Assembly: GCA_943788245.1 (NCBI GenBank)
Contig: CALSPN010000004.1
Location: 1-64,000, forward strand
Reading direction: 5' to 3'
From: an uncultured Verrucomicrobiae bacterium
GTDB lineage: Bacteria > Verrucomicrobiota > Verrucomicrobiia > Limisphaerales > AAA164-E04
Length of the DNA: 64,000 nucleotides
Under the pieces are notes generated by a model. The model saw nothing but the letters and a program-made list of their open reading frames with translations. It had not been told where the DNA came from and did no database searches. Both the position numbers and the translations under genes were made by a program. Below, piece by piece: positions 31,197-40,944 of this stretch; position 1 is the first letter of the stretch, and each line of letters opens with the position of its first letter.

Positions 31197-32186
31197 ATGG
31201 AGTTTTTTCCAGAGGGCATTTATCTAATCAGTTGGTTCGGGGCCATGACTGCCACATTGCTGGCAACTGGCATTTGGATCCCCTGGTGCATTCGGCATGA
31301 CTGGATGGATCAACCCGGCCATCGCAAGATTCACAAGCAGCCAATCGCTTTGGCAGGAGGAATGGCACTTGGAACTGCGCTGTTTACAATTTTCGGGGGT
31401 GCATGGATCCTCGTGGTAGCAAACCTTCTTCCCAGTGAAGCAGTCGCAAGCCTTGAATATGGTTTTCGTCAGCGGGGTTTGCAGATCATTGGCTTAGTGG
31501 GAGGCATGTTCATCATGCTTGGTATTGGCTTATGGGACGACAAACATCTACCTAAACCAGGCCCGAAATTTCTCGCTCAATCACTCGCAGCCCTTCTGGT
31601 TGCCGCCTGTGGCATCAAGGTCACATTGTTTATTGAAAACGTTTTCTTTAGTTATCTGATCACCTGGTTTTGGATTTTACTGGTGGTGAATGCCTGCAAC
31701 TTCGTGGACAATATGAATGGTCTCTGTGCGGGTTTAGCAGCTATCAGCGCCTTATTTTTCGGGATACACTCAGCGTTGAACACACATTATTTAGTGGCAA
31801 GTTTGGCTTTTGCTGTCTGTGGCGCTTTGATGGGGTTTCTTCCTTTCAACTTTCCCAAGGCAAAATCCTTTCTGGGAGATTCAGGAAGTCATTTAACAGG
31901 GTTTTTAATGGCAATTTTATCGATACTTCCCCACTTTTACCATGAGGGCCAACCCAACCCTTTGGCAGTGATAAGCCCTTTGCCGATTCTAGGTATTTTC
32001 CTCATCGATTTTCTGTGGGTGATACTCTACAGACTCAAAATTGGCCAACCTGTTTACCAGGGTGATAACAATCACCTCTCCCACAAGCTGCATCAAAATG
32101 GAAACAGCCAGAGACGCACGGTGGCAATCCTCTGGCTGATTCAAATCTTACTTGGGATATGTTCGCTTGGCCTGGTCAGGTCATGA
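31197..32186 (+). CDS. WecA/MraY-like polyprenyl-phosphate GlcNAc-1-phosphate transferase
   Basis: A second member of the PNPT family in the window, about 329 residues from the ATG at 31197 (the frame is open from 31089, but the extra residues do not match the family). It has around ten hydrophobic helices and the catalytic motifs GIGLWDDKHLPKPGPK, NACNFVDNMNGLCAG, FLGDSGSHLTGFL and the nucleotide-binding DNNHLSHKLHQ, all intact. It would transfer a HexNAc-1-phosphate to undecaprenyl phosphate. Unlike the 9830 homologue it lacks a C-terminal extension. It is separated from the polysaccharide locus by the efflux operon and its end overlaps the convergent DUF1501 gene by about 11 bases. Confidence 0.88.
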   Translation: MEFFPEGIYLISWFGAMTATLLATGIWIPWCIRHDWMDQPGHRKIHKQPIALAGGMALGTALFTIFGGAWILVVANLLPSEAVASLEYGFRQRGLQIIGLVGGMFIMLGIGLWDDKHLPKPGPKFLAQSLAALLVAACGIKVTLFIENVFFSYLITWFWILLVVNACNFVDNMNGLCAGLAAISALFFGIHSALNTHYLVASLAFAVCGALMGFLPFNFPKAKSFLGDSGSHLTGFLMAILSILPHFYHEGQPNPLAVISPLPILGIFLIDFLWVILYRLKIGQPVYQGDNNHLSHKLHQNGNSQRRTVAILWLIQILLGICSLGLVRS

Positions 32187-33660
32187 TCTGATGAATCGGC
32201 TGGGCTCCTTCAACACCTACAAGGCGTTGATCCAGTCCCGCATAGAAATAAGTCAGATCCATCGGGTTCATCCCCATCAGGTTCAGAACAGTTGAGTGAA
32301 GGTGCTTGACCTGAAACCGATTGGTCACTGCTTGACTTCCAAGTTCATCAGTCTCTCCAACGCTGACGCCACCTTTGATACCACCGCCGGCCATCCACAT
32401 CGTAAATCCATAGGCGTTATGATCACGTCCAGTGCCTTGAGCGTATTCAGCTGTTGGCTGGCGTCCAAATTCCCCTCCCCAGATGACAAGCGTCTCATCC
32501 AACATCCCTCGCTGCTTTAGATCCTTGAGCAAACCCGCGATAGGTTTGTCGGTATTACCCGCATGCCAGTCGTGGTTTTTCTTTAGGTCTCCATGAGCAT
32601 CCCAATTCTGGTCATTGTGAGCACCTCCCGAGTAGATTTGAATAAATCGTACACCGCGTTCCACCAAGCGTCGGGCCAAAAGACATTTCTTACCAAAATC
32701 CTCGGTGCGATCGTGGTCGATACCATACATTGTTTTGATGTGTTCTGCCTCCCCTTCCACATCCACTGCTTCAGGCGCGGAGGACTGCATCTTGTAAGCA
32801 AGTTCATAACTTGCTATGCGGGCAGCCAGATTACTGTTATCGACGCGTTCAGACAAATGCCCATGATTAAAATGGCTGAGATGTTTCAGTAACACCTGCT
32901 GCTCATTTGCACTCATGTTCCGAGCATTCTTCAGGTCAAGAATTGGAGTACCTTTCGGACGAAAAACGGTTCCTTGGTAAGAGGCTGGCATATAACCGCT
33001 GGTCCAGTTTTTGGCCCCACTGATCGGACCTCCAGACTGGTCGAGCATCACGACATAGCCTGGCAAGTTCTGGTTCGACGTACCAAGCCCATAGTTCACC
33101 CAAGATCCCATTGAGGGGCGTCCACTCAAGATTTGACCACTATTCATCATTAACATGGCAGAACCATGAATGGGTGATTCAGCCGTCATCGAGTGAATAA
33201 ACGCGATATCGTCGACGTGCTCCCCGACATTGGGAAAAAGGTCGGACACATATTTACCGCTTTGCCCATACTGTTTGAAACCCCATTTAGGACCGACGAC
33301 GCGTCCTTGATTTTTGTGCCCACCGCGCCCGAAGGTCTTCACATCAATTGTCTTTCCATCGAGAGGATACAGGTCGGGCTTGTAATCAAATGTATCCACG
33401 TGTGAGGGACCACCATACATGAACAAAAAGATCACATTCTTGGCCTTTGGAAGGAAATGTGGGGCCTTTGGCTTCATGGGGCTCATCCATTCGGTTTCAC
33501 CATCCGATGCCAAAGTCTGCTGAGAAAGAAATCCATCCTTTGCAAGCATGCCGGTAAGCGCCAGCGATGTAAAACCGCCTCCAATATTGTGGAGAAATTC
33601 TCTACGGGTGCGCCGGCAAAAGCCGCCGCCAGGATTTGAACGATAGGATTGATTTTTCAT
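32176..33660 (-). CDS. DUF1501 protein (secreted, twin-arginine signal)
   Basis: A 494-residue DUF1501 protein, a family related to alkaline phosphatases and sulfatases and common in Planctomycetota and Verrucomicrobiota. The N-terminus carries RRTRREFLHNIGGG, a twin-arginine signal, so it should be exported folded through Tat. Family landmarks are NVIFLFMYGGPSHVDTFDYK, NLPGYVVMLDQSGGP, GVRFIQIYSGGAHNDQNWD and LDETLVIWGGEFGRQPTAEY, which supply the aspartates and histidines of the metal site. It starts 36 bases after the stop of the DUF1553 gene and is probably in an operon with it. The biochemical role of these pairs is not established; carbohydrate or sulfated-glycan use is the usual guess. 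Confidence 0.93.
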   Translation of the reverse strand: MKNQSYRSNPGGGFCRRTRREFLHNIGGGFTSLALTGMLAKDGFLSQQTLASDGETEWMSPMKPKAPHFLPKAKNVIFLFMYGGPSHVDTFDYKPDLYPLDGKTIDVKTFGRGGHKNQGRVVGPKWGFKQYGQSGKYVSDLFPNVGEHVDDIAFIHSMTAESPIHGSAMLMMNSGQILSGRPSMGSWVNYGLGTSNQNLPGYVVMLDQSGGPISGAKNWTSGYMPASYQGTVFRPKGTPILDLKNARNMSANEQQVLLKHLSHFNHGHLSERVDNSNLAARIASYELAYKMQSSAPEAVDVEGEAEHIKTMYGIDHDRTEDFGKKCLLARRLVERGVRFIQIYSGGAHNDQNWDAHGDLKKNHDWHAGNTDKPIAGLLKDLKQRGMLDETLVIWGGEFGRQPTAEYAQGTGRDHNAYGFTMWMAGGGIKGGVSVGETDELGSQAVTNRFQVKHLHSTVLNLMGMNPMDLTYFYAGLDQRLVGVEGAQPIHQIMT

Positions 33661-33695
33661 GCGGCAGTGTGGAAATAATGCGTCAAAAAAGTTGT

Positions 33696-36260
33696 TTAAT
33701 CAAGGTAGACAAATTCATTCATATTGAGGACCAGCAAACAAAACCTTTGCATTGCCTGATGTTCAGTGACTTTTAGCTGCGTCATGAGTTCTTCAATCAT
33801 TGCTAGTCCTTGATCGATTTCATTCAATTCTGGCTCACGGGAGGTCGAAAGGCGCAGGGCTTGGGCAATTTGCTCTCGAGTTGTTTTAGCGTCCGCTTCG
33901 ATTCGGTTGGCAAAAGCTTCGGCCTGGTCACTGAGGAACTCGCTGTTGAGCATGGTCAGAGCCTGAGTTGGTACCGTGGTCGTGAACCGAACCGCACAGG
34001 CAGAATCCGTATCTGCCATATCAAAGGTCTTCAATAGTGGTTCGTGCAATGAGCGCTTGATATATACGTAGACACTGCGCCGGTTCTGCTGATCTTCCGG
34101 TGAATGCCCCCAGGCTGCATGGGGACGTGACGCTGTTGCCAGAATAACCTCGGGCACGGGGGTGTAAATACTTGGACCTCTCATTTGCAGGTTCAGTTTT
34201 CCCGTCAAGTTCAGTATCGAATCGCGGATCTCTTCCGCTGCAAGCCGGCGCATGTCAAACCTCCAGAAAAAATTATTTTCAGGATCGATTTCTAAGGCAT
34301 TGTCCTGTCCACGCGATGACATTTGATATGCCTCGGACAACATGATTTGCTTATGCAGCTTCTTGAGACTCCATCCATTGTCCATCAAATAAGTGGCCAA
34401 CCAATCGAGCAGTAGCGGGTGAGTAGGTTTTTCACCGTTTTGTCCAAAATTACTGGGTGTACGACAGATGCCTCTACCAAAGTGAAATTGCCACACACGG
34501 TTGGAAATCACGCGTGCAGTCAATGGATTGTCCTTTCGGGTCAACCAATCAGCCAAGATCTTGCGACGTCCACTACTTCTGGCTCCTTCAACGGGTTCAG
34601 GAATGACTGGATCAGGGAATCCTAAAATCTGCGGAAACCCAGGTTTAACTTCCACTCCCTTGGAGTGCGCATTCCCTCGTAACAAAACATGCGTCATCGG
34701 AGCAGTCGGACCGTTTTCCTGCATGGAAAGAGCTCGTGCCAGTTGAGGTAACTTTTGTTTTCGCAATTCTTTGAGCTCTTCCTCAATGGCCAGATAATCC
34801 TGCAATTGCTCCTTATCCAGAAGCTCAGCACGCTTTTCAGCGATCAAGGTTCGTCGAGTCCGCTTATCCTTGGCGTCTTCCTTCTCGGGGTTGGAAAAAG
34901 TCGCAACAACGACCTTTTCATATTCAGCAATCCTGACTTCCAGATGCTTGATTTGTGCCTCAAGGGTTTTCTTGAGTTGATCGTGCTTTCGAATTTCCTC
35001 CTGTGAGGCAATGATGGTTGTTGTGTTGAGGGAATAGGGTGATTTTTTGTATTTGCCCTGGCGAATATTATTGTAGGTATTGCTGAAAAAGGCCAGCAGG
35101 CGATAATAATCCTCGTGCGGCATGGGATCGATCTTGTGCGCATGACACCTGGCACACCCAACCGTCAGTCCCATGAACGCCTGTCCAGTTGTGGATAATA
35201 CGTCATCTAATCCATCAAAAAACGCCTGATCCGCGTCAACCGGTTCGTCGTCCCATATTCCAAGGCGTTGAAAACCAGTTGCCACGATGGAGTCTACAGT
35301 AGCGTCTTCAATTTCATCCCCAGCGATCTGTTCTGTTACGAATCGATCGTAAGGTTTATCTTCATTGAAGCTTTTGATCACATAATCACGGTAGCGCCAT
35401 GCATCAGGCTTGGGGTTATCTCTTTCATAGCCGTTAGTTTCAGCATAGCGCACCAAATCCAACCAGTGTCGCCCCCACTTTTCTCCGTAATGCTGCGAGG
35501 CAAGTAAGTGATCGATCACTTTTTCGTAGGCCTTGGCAGACCGATCGTTTTCAAAGGCCACAACATCCTCAGGCGAAGGAGGGAGGCCGGTTAAATCATA
35601 GTAGGCTCGTCGAATCCATGTTTGGCGCGTAGCTGGTGGGTTAGGGCTCAAGTTATTATTTTCAAGGCGATCAAAAAGGAAAGCATCGATGGGATTCCGG
35701 TTCCATTGAGTAGATGAGACATCGGGGACTTGGGGTGTTTTTATCGCGCGAAATGCCCACCAGTTACGCGTATTTTCGTTGATTGAGTTATCGTAGGAGG
35801 AACTATCTGACTGAGTCTCCTCCAAAGCATGCTGAGCAGCTTCAGCCTCAAACGGCAGACCGTTTTCAATCCATTGCGCCAAAGCCTTGATGGATGAGGG
35901 TGAGAGCTTTCCTTTGTTCGGTGGCATCTCATGGTCGGAATCCTTGTAAGATACCATCTCAAGCAGGTAGCTCTCTTGAGGATTTTGCAAATTGACCACA
36001 GGCCCTGAATCACCGCCTTGAAGAACAGCTTCTCGGGAGGTCAAATTCAAACCGCCTTTAATTTCGTCTTCAGCACCGTGGCATTTGAAACAGTGTTCAT
36101 TGAGCACAGGAAGGACGATGTCGGTAAAATGAACATCCAGAGCTTCGTCTGATGTCACATTTGAGACCAAGAGGAGGCTAGCGGTCAGCAATAGATAGAT
36201 TTGGCGCGGAAACATACTGCCGACGATCGATTGATAAAGTCTGTTATGTTCAAGCATCAA
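33696..36260 (-). CDS. PSCyt1-DUF1549-DUF1553 protein (planctomycete-type cytochrome-like)
   Basis: An 854-residue exported protein. The signal sequence is IYLLLTASLLLVSNVTS; starts at 36260 and about 36215 (MFPRQIY) are both possible. Residues ~45-120 are a PSCyt1 domain with a haem-binding-type CFKCH. The DUF1549 domain (about 190-400) has a second CxxCH, VGCARCHAHKIDPM. Residues ~425-490 are a charged, helical, probably coiled-coil linker. The C-terminal DUF1553 domain (~590-850) includes NPLTARVISNRVWQFHFGRG. Such proteins are almost always next to DUF1501 proteins, as here. Both haem motifs are intact, so a periplasmic redox function is plausible, but not proved. Confidence 0.92.
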   Translation of the reverse strand: MMLEHNRLYQSIVGSMFPRQIYLLLTASLLLVSNVTSDEALDVHFTDIVLPVLNEHCFKCHGAEDEIKGGLNLTSREAVLQGGDSGPVVNLQNPQESYLLEMVSYKDSDHEMPPNKGKLSPSSIKALAQWIENGLPFEAEAAQHALEETQSDSSSYDNSINENTRNWWAFRAIKTPQVPDVSSTQWNRNPIDAFLFDRLENNNLSPNPPATRQTWIRRAYYDLTGLPPSPEDVVAFENDRSAKAYEKVIDHLLASQHYGEKWGRHWLDLVRYAETNGYERDNPKPDAWRYRDYVIKSFNEDKPYDRFVTEQIAGDEIEDATVDSIVATGFQRLGIWDDEPVDADQAFFDGLDDVLSTTGQAFMGLTVGCARCHAHKIDPMPHEDYYRLLAFFSNTYNNIRQGKYKKSPYSLNTTTIIASQEEIRKHDQLKKTLEAQIKHLEVRIAEYEKVVVATFSNPEKEDAKDKRTRRTLIAEKRAELLDKEQLQDYLAIEEELKELRKQKLPQLARALSMQENGPTAPMTHVLLRGNAHSKGVEVKPGFPQILGFPDPVIPEPVEGARSSGRRKILADWLTRKDNPLTARVISNRVWQFHFGRGICRTPSNFGQNGEKPTHPLLLDWLATYLMDNGWSLKKLHKQIMLSEAYQMSSRGQDNALEIDPENNFFWRFDMRRLAAEEIRDSILNLTGKLNLQMRGPSIYTPVPEVILATASRPHAAWGHSPEDQQNRRSVYVYIKRSLHEPLLKTFDMADTDSACAVRFTTTVPTQALTMLNSEFLSDQAEAFANRIEADAKTTREQIAQALRLSTSREPELNEIDQGLAMIEELMTQLKVTEHQAMQRFCLLVLNMNEFVYLD

Positions 36261-36284
36261 CTCAATATTACACAGTTAAGAGCA

Positions 36285-36309
36285 AAGATTCAACTGTCCT
36301 TTGAATCTT
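36285..36309. promoter_or_regulatory. Inverted repeat in divergent promoter region
   Basis: A perfect 9-base inverted repeat, AAGATTCAA then seven bases then TTGAATCTT, lies between the divergent DUF1553 gene (start 36260, - strand) and the DUF6807 gene (start 36344, + strand). Neither arm is followed by a run of T, so it is unlikely to be a terminator. Its place suggests an operator for a dimeric regulator. No regulator gene is adjacent. Confidence 0.4.
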
Positions 36310-36343
36310 GTGCAAAATATCCAAGGCCTTTATGGTGTGAAAT

Positions 36344-37282
36344 ATGGTTATTAACCGTCACGGGAGCCTGAAAGTCAAATCTGTGATGATCTTGTGGACT
36401 CTGTTGGCGGCAAGCTCAGCTAGTCTGCAAGCTGAAAATGCATTCGAGATACGAAAAAAAGGTCAAAAAGAATTAGTTATCCAAATGGAGGGTAAAGCAG
36501 TCGGCAAGTATATGTTCGAGCATGATGCATCCTCAAAGGAAACCTATCACGACACTTACAAACCTTTTTTGCACATCATTGATCCAGAGTCGGGGATTAC
36601 TCTCACTAAAGGTCCAGGAGGCCAATTCACGCATCACAGGGGGATTTTTCTGGGGTGGAACCGACTCACAACGAGTGAGGGGAGCTTTGATCTTTGGCAT
36701 ATGAACAAAGGTACCCAGATTCATCAGGCGTTTACCAGCAAGAGACTGACACCTCATGATGCCTCATTTACTTCCAATATTCACTGGCTTATTCCTGATG
36801 AGAAAATCGTCATGACTGAACTTCGAAAGATGACATTCAGCCACGATGGGAGAAAAAACACCATTGCGGTTGTTGACTTGACTACAAGATTGACACCCAG
36901 GGTAGATTTGGAGCTCAAAGGCGACCCAGAACATGCAGGGGTTCAATATCGACCTGCAAACGAAGTAAACAAAAAAGCAACTGCTTACCTTTTCCCTGAA
37001 GAAAAACAGAATCCTCGAAAAGACTTCGATTTACCATGGGTCAATCAATACTATGAACTGAACGGCAAGGGGTATTCGGTCACACACATGAACCATCCGG
37101 GTAACCCTCGGCCAACGCGTTATTCCGCTTACCGCGATTACGGGCGGTTCGGAGCTTTTTTTACGACGTCACTTGAAGAGGGGGAATCCTTAATCCTCCA
37201 TTACCGTTTCGTGATCCGCAGAGGTAAACCAGGGACTAGGGAGAGTATTCAAAACGAATTCGAAAATTGGATCCAACACTGA
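36344..37282 (+). CDS. DUF6807 (PmoA-like) family secreted protein
   Basis: A 312-residue protein with an N-terminal signal peptide (VMILWTLLAASSASLQA) and a beta-rich body. The sequence HHRGIFLGWNRL, PGGQFTHHRG and the conserved C-terminal GRFGAFFTTSLEEGESLILH fit the DUF6807 family, often misnamed methane oxygenase PmoA and found in Planctomycetota and Verrucomicrobiota with DUF1501/DUF1553 genes and sugar-catabolism operons. It is not a methane mono-oxygenase subunit: it has no membrane helices beyond the signal. It is divergent from the DUF1553 gene and ends six bases before the convergent ClC gene. Function unknown; carbohydrate binding is a guess. Confidence 0.87.
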   Translation: MVINRHGSLKVKSVMILWTLLAASSASLQAENAFEIRKKGQKELVIQMEGKAVGKYMFEHDASSKETYHDTYKPFLHIIDPESGITLTKGPGGQFTHHRGIFLGWNRLTTSEGSFDLWHMNKGTQIHQAFTSKRLTPHDASFTSNIHWLIPDEKIVMTELRKMTFSHDGRKNTIAVVDLTTRLTPRVDLELKGDPEHAGVQYRPANEVNKKATAYLFPEEKQNPRKDFDLPWVNQYYELNGKGYSVTHMNHPGNPRPTRYSAYRDYGRFGAFFTTSLEEGESLILHYRFVIRRGKPGTRESIQNEFENWIQH

Positions 37283-37287
37283 ACATA

Positions 37288-39034
37288 CTAAACATCATCA
37301 GTATATTCCTTGGTGATCGCAACCTCCCTTCGCAGGAGATCGTGGAGAGTGACGATACCAATGAGGCGCTTGGCCCCGGGGTCCACCAGGCCCACCAGGC
37401 CTGTGGCGGATTCAATGAGTGAGTATTGCAATTCGCGAATACTTTGTGAGGGAGCGCATATGATCAGAGGCGTGAGCTCAGGTTCACGTTGCTCATCCAA
37501 TGCTTCTTTGGCCTCTTCGCGGGTGATGACTCCTTTGATCTCCTTGTTCACAACTACCGGAAAACGCAGGTAAGGGTGAGCTTCCAATGCCTCCGACAAA
37601 ACCTCAGGTGAGAGATCCTTGATGATCACAGGCGAAAAATTGGCAATAGCCGAAACCGGCAACTGCTGCCAGCTTTTCAGGTCACGTGGAGGAATCACGT
37701 GTTCTAATTGATGCCCATCTTGCTCAAGAAGCTCTTCATAAAAGTTGCATTTACAAAATTTACGACTTACTGCGCTACTTATCAACGCCCCAAGCATCAA
37801 AGCAGGAACCAGATAAAACTCATTGGTCATTTCAAAAACAATCAGGATACCAGTGACCGGTGCCCTGACAACCGCTCCCAGACATGAGCTCATTCCTACC
37901 ACAGCCAGGGTAATCTGAGCTTCTGGGGTGAGATCAACAAACAGACCAAATAAACCTGAGAGGAGCACGCCAGTCATCCCCCCCAGAAATAAAGTTGGGG
38001 AAAAGATGCCACCACAACCTCCCATCCCATAGCAGGCGACCGTGGCTATCAATTTACCAATGAGCAATAAACCCGCAACCTTCCAGCTGAACGAGCTCGT
38101 TAATGCAGCATTCAAATCTTCGTAACCAACCCCAAAGACACCCAGGTGACCTTGTCCCGTTTCAGCTTTGGTAAACAGGAAAATCCAAACCGCAATACCC
38201 CAGGCAATGAAGGCACCCATAGCTGGCCGTATCCAGACGGGAATCCGATTCATTTTCCTGGTTGTCGCCCTCAGGCCAATGCTGGTCTTCTGAAACAACA
38301 CACCGACCAATGCAGCGGCGGCAGCAACCACGGGAGTTAGCAGATAAATGAGCCAATCCGGCGATCCAACCGCTGATATTTCCAGAGCAGGATTTTTTTC
38401 AGAAAGCGCGTGCACAGCAAAGGCTCCCAGAACCGAAGCCAGAAGCACACTGCCAAGAAACCTGCTGTTGAGGTCCTGCACGATTTCTTCGAGTACAAAT
38501 GTAATGGCAGCCAGAGGAGTGTTGAAAGCAGCAGCCAATCCCGCGGCAGCGCCGGAAGATGCCGCATGCCTGCGGTTCTGCTTGGGCTCTCCAAGTAATC
38601 CTGCCAAGTTGGAGGCTACTCCGCTTGCCAGTTGAACGCTGGGCCCCTCGCGCCCAAGACTACATCCTCCGCCAATGCTCAAAATACCCGCTATAAACTT
38701 GACCCAAAGTTACCTTCCATGGGACGTGGCCAAAATCACTCCAGAAAGCCAGCTTAAGCTGTGGAATTCCACTCCCGGCTGCATCCTTGCAATAATTCGA
38801 CAGTAAGAGGCCAACGATGAGAGAGGAACCAATGATGGTACAGAAACTGCCTATTAAAAAGGTTCGGGTGGAAAAGGTTGAGAAATGCTCAATCGTATGC
38901 CCAAAGACAAACTGAATTGACTTGTGGAAAGCAACCGCAGCGATGCCAGCTGTGATCCCATAGAGACAAGTCAACACGATGGATCGTGTTTTCTTTGGCA
39001 GCTTTCGCAGATAGCGCGCGAGTGTTTCCGTCAT
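37288..39034 (-). CDS. ClC-type chloride channel/transporter with CBS domains (frame-disrupted)
   Basis: A ClC-family membrane protein of about 580 residues. The N-terminal piece holds the selectivity motif GSGIPQ at 87-92. A frame change near 38670-38685 joins it to GGCSLGREGPSVQLASGV, where GREGP carries the gating glutamate. Several hydrophobic helices follow, and the second anion-binding region around ACYGMGGCGGIFSPTLFLGG is well kept. The C-terminal ~150 residues are a CBS pair (YLRFPVVVNKEIKGVITRE and GLVGLVDPGAKRLIGIVTLH), likely a ligand-sensing module. It probably moves chloride, in exchange for protons or as a channel; a mechanism cannot be assigned from the sequence alone. It is convergent with DUF6807. 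Confidence 0.88.
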
Positions 39035-39151
39035 TTCAGGCTCCCCATCATGACTAATCTTCCTGAGGATATCAAGACTGTGCGGTGCAGAAACTGCAAA
39101 TCCTTCATTGATGGCTGATACCGCAGTTGTAACACAAGAAAGAGACCCGCT

Positions 39152-40414
39152 TCACTCCTTGGATTGGGGGATGATTAGCTCAATCGCTGCATCCATCGTC
39201 AGTTGCTGGGTTTCTCTGAATTTCAGATCCTTCAGTTCCAGCATACCTCCCCCAAGCAAGGTGATGGTGTATCGAGCTCCAAGTTCAAGAGCATTTTTGA
39301 ATTGTTTGTTACCACCACTCGCCGTCATGGGCCACTCGACAGCAATGCCATTATCGCGCATTGTCTGAATGTGTGGAATGGACTCAAGGCGCAGATCTTC
39401 GTTCAATATTTGGAAATAGACATCAACCGCAGGATTCGGTTTTGGAAAGAGCCCTTTGTCTCTCAACATATCCGCCAGAACAACATCTCCCATTCCAAAA
39501 CCAAGCGAGGGCAGATCAGTTTTGTTTCCTGAGATGAGCTTGATGAGGTGATCATAACGACCTCCACCCGCAATAGCACGAAACTGCCCCTTGCGATCAA
39601 AGGCCTCGAACACGACCCCGGTGTAGTAGGCCAGACCGCGAATCACTCCATAGTCTATTTTCACGTAATCACCCAGGCCACGAGCTTCTAGCTGTTGAAG
39701 GATTATTTGCAAGTCCTCTGTTGGCTGAGCCTTCTGAATGAATGCAGTCACTTCGTCGTAGGAAATACCTATTTGCCCTAACTTTTCAGCACTGATTTCT
39801 GGTGTCTCACGTTCCAATTTGTCGACTATTTGATAAAAAGAATAGGATTTCTCTGGCTCGTCACAACGCGCTTCAAAAAAGCTTTGCCATGCATCTCGGC
39901 TACTCAGTCGAATGACGAAATCTTCATGATCCATCCCAAACGCTCGAAGAACATCAATGACAAGAGCAATCAACTCAGCATCTGCGGCTTTGTTAGCATC
40001 TCCGATGATGTCTGCATTTAATTGGAAGTGCTCACGCAAACGGCCTTTCTGCTGTCGTTCGTAACGGAATAGCTGGGGCACGGAAAACCACTTCATGGGT
40101 TTTTTGTAATTGCGCTGATGGCATGACACCATGCGCGCAAGGGTAGGAGTCATTTCAGGGCGCATAGCAATCTCCCTGTCCCCTTTGTCTGTGAAATGAT
40201 AAAGCTGATGAACAATTTCATCACCACTCTTGGCCTTGTAAAGTTCAAGTGATTCGAGTGGTGGACCGTCATACTCACGAAATCCATACCTCCGAGCAAC
40301 CTGTCTCCAGATCTCGAAAATATACTGACGTTCCGCCATCCTTCCTAAATCTGGATTCGGAACTGGATCTGGAAAAAAATCCCTGAATCCGGGCAAGCGT
40401 TCGATTTGCTTCAT
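39152..40414 (-). CDS. hisS: Histidyl-tRNA synthetase
   Basis: This enzyme charges tRNA-His in the cytoplasm. I start it at 40414, where MKQIERLPGFRDFFP matches the usual N-terminus; the upstream extension to 40501 has no family counterpart. The class II catalytic core has AMRPEMTPTLARMV, the motif 2 region WFSVPQLFRYERQQKGRLRE, the histidine-specific VIRGLAYYTGVVFEAF and GGGRYDHLI. The C-terminal anticodon-binding domain follows from about residue 330. At about 420 residues it has the usual length. It lies 112 bases from the HU-like gene and 117 from the ClC gene, all on the - strand. Confidence 0.95.
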   Translation of the reverse strand: MKQIERLPGFRDFFPDPVPNPDLGRMAERQYIFEIWRQVARRYGFREYDGPPLESLELYKAKSGDEIVHQLYHFTDKGDREIAMRPEMTPTLARMVSCHQRNYKKPMKWFSVPQLFRYERQQKGRLREHFQLNADIIGDANKAADAELIALVIDVLRAFGMDHEDFVIRLSSRDAWQSFFEARCDEPEKSYSFYQIVDKLERETPEISAEKLGQIGISYDEVTAFIQKAQPTEDLQIILQQLEARGLGDYVKIDYGVIRGLAYYTGVVFEAFDRKGQFRAIAGGGRYDHLIKLISGNKTDLPSLGFGMGDVVLADMLRDKGLFPKPNPAVDVYFQILNEDLRLESIPHIQTMRDNGIAVEWPMTASGGNKQFKNALELGARYTITLLGGGMLELKDLKFRETQQLTMDAAIELIIPQSKE

Positions 40415-40526
40415 CGGGTAAAAAAGATCCGCTTGCAATGCTGAATCTTGGGGGAACCAGCAAGCAAGCGGATCGTAGAATTTATGGGGGGTGATTACCA
40501 ACCTGAAAACCAGGCTGTAAGTTGCT

Positions 40527-40820
40527 TTAAGCAGATGGTGTAAGCTGTATCACCGATTCTTTCATCTCTTTGCCAGGCTTGAACTTGACCACGGCACGAG
40601 GGGGGATACGCACGTCTTTTTCAGGTTTATTGGGATTGCGGCCAACCCGTGCTTTACGGACTTTTACTTCGAATACGCCGAAGTTTCGCAGTTCTACGGT
40701 TTCACCTTTCGCGACGGCCTCTGAAATATAATCCAGAGTCCGTTGGACGACGGCAAGGACATCCTGTTGGATAAGTCCTGTTTCATTACTTATTCGGACA
40801 ACTAGGTCGCGTTTTGTCAT
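40527..40820 (-). CDS. HU/IHF-family DNA-binding protein
   Basis: A 97-residue nucleoid protein. The start MTKRDLVVRISNETGLIQQD at 40820 is the standard beginning, and the upstream extension in frame is not used. The beta-arm region FGVFEVKVRKARVGRNPNKP contains the conserved RNP triplet whose proline intercalates into DNA, and the C-terminal ends with the amphipathic helix KPGKEMKESV. It acts as a dimer bending DNA. The chain has IHF-like residues but the sequence alone does not settle HU versus IHF. A putative promoter and a 16-base palindrome lie upstream. Confidence 0.93.
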   Translation of the reverse strand: MTKRDLVVRISNETGLIQQDVLAVVQRTLDYISEAVAKGETVELRNFGVFEVKVRKARVGRNPNKPEKDVRIPPRAVVKFKPGKEMKESVIQLTPSA

Positions 40821-40873
40821 ATGTATGCTCTTGGTTGCTTGGTTGGGTTGCGTGCAGATTAACCTGCGTATAC

Positions 40874-40902
40874 ACGTTAAAACCAAGAAGTTGCATGGTC
40901 AA
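40874..40902 (-). promoter_or_regulatory. Possible sigma-70-like promoter for the HU/IHF gene
   Basis: On the - strand, a TTGACC hexamer (40897-40902) is followed 17 bases later by TAACGT (40874-40879), about 55 bases before the HU start codon. Spacing is ideal; the -10 is only moderate. This is a pattern match, with no other support. Confidence 0.35.
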
Positions 40903-40926
40903 GGTGGTAAATTTAATAATTTTTGT

Positions 40927-40942
40927 GGGTATAATTATACCC
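40927..40942. repeat. Perfect 16-base palindrome
   Basis: GGGTATAATTATACCC lies three bases beyond the stop of the NIL gene and about 107 bases upstream of the HU gene. Both strands contain TATAAT, the perfect -10 hexamer. It could fold into a 6-bp stem with an AATT loop, but no T run follows on the - strand; on the + strand four T follow. It may be an operator or promoter element rather than a terminator. Confidence 0.5.
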
Positions 40943-40944
40943 TT

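Noticed and set aside
36344-37282. Reading the DUF6807 protein as a particulate methane mono-oxygenase subunit
   Set aside because: It is secreted and has no transmembrane helices; the PmoA label in databases for this family is a name only.
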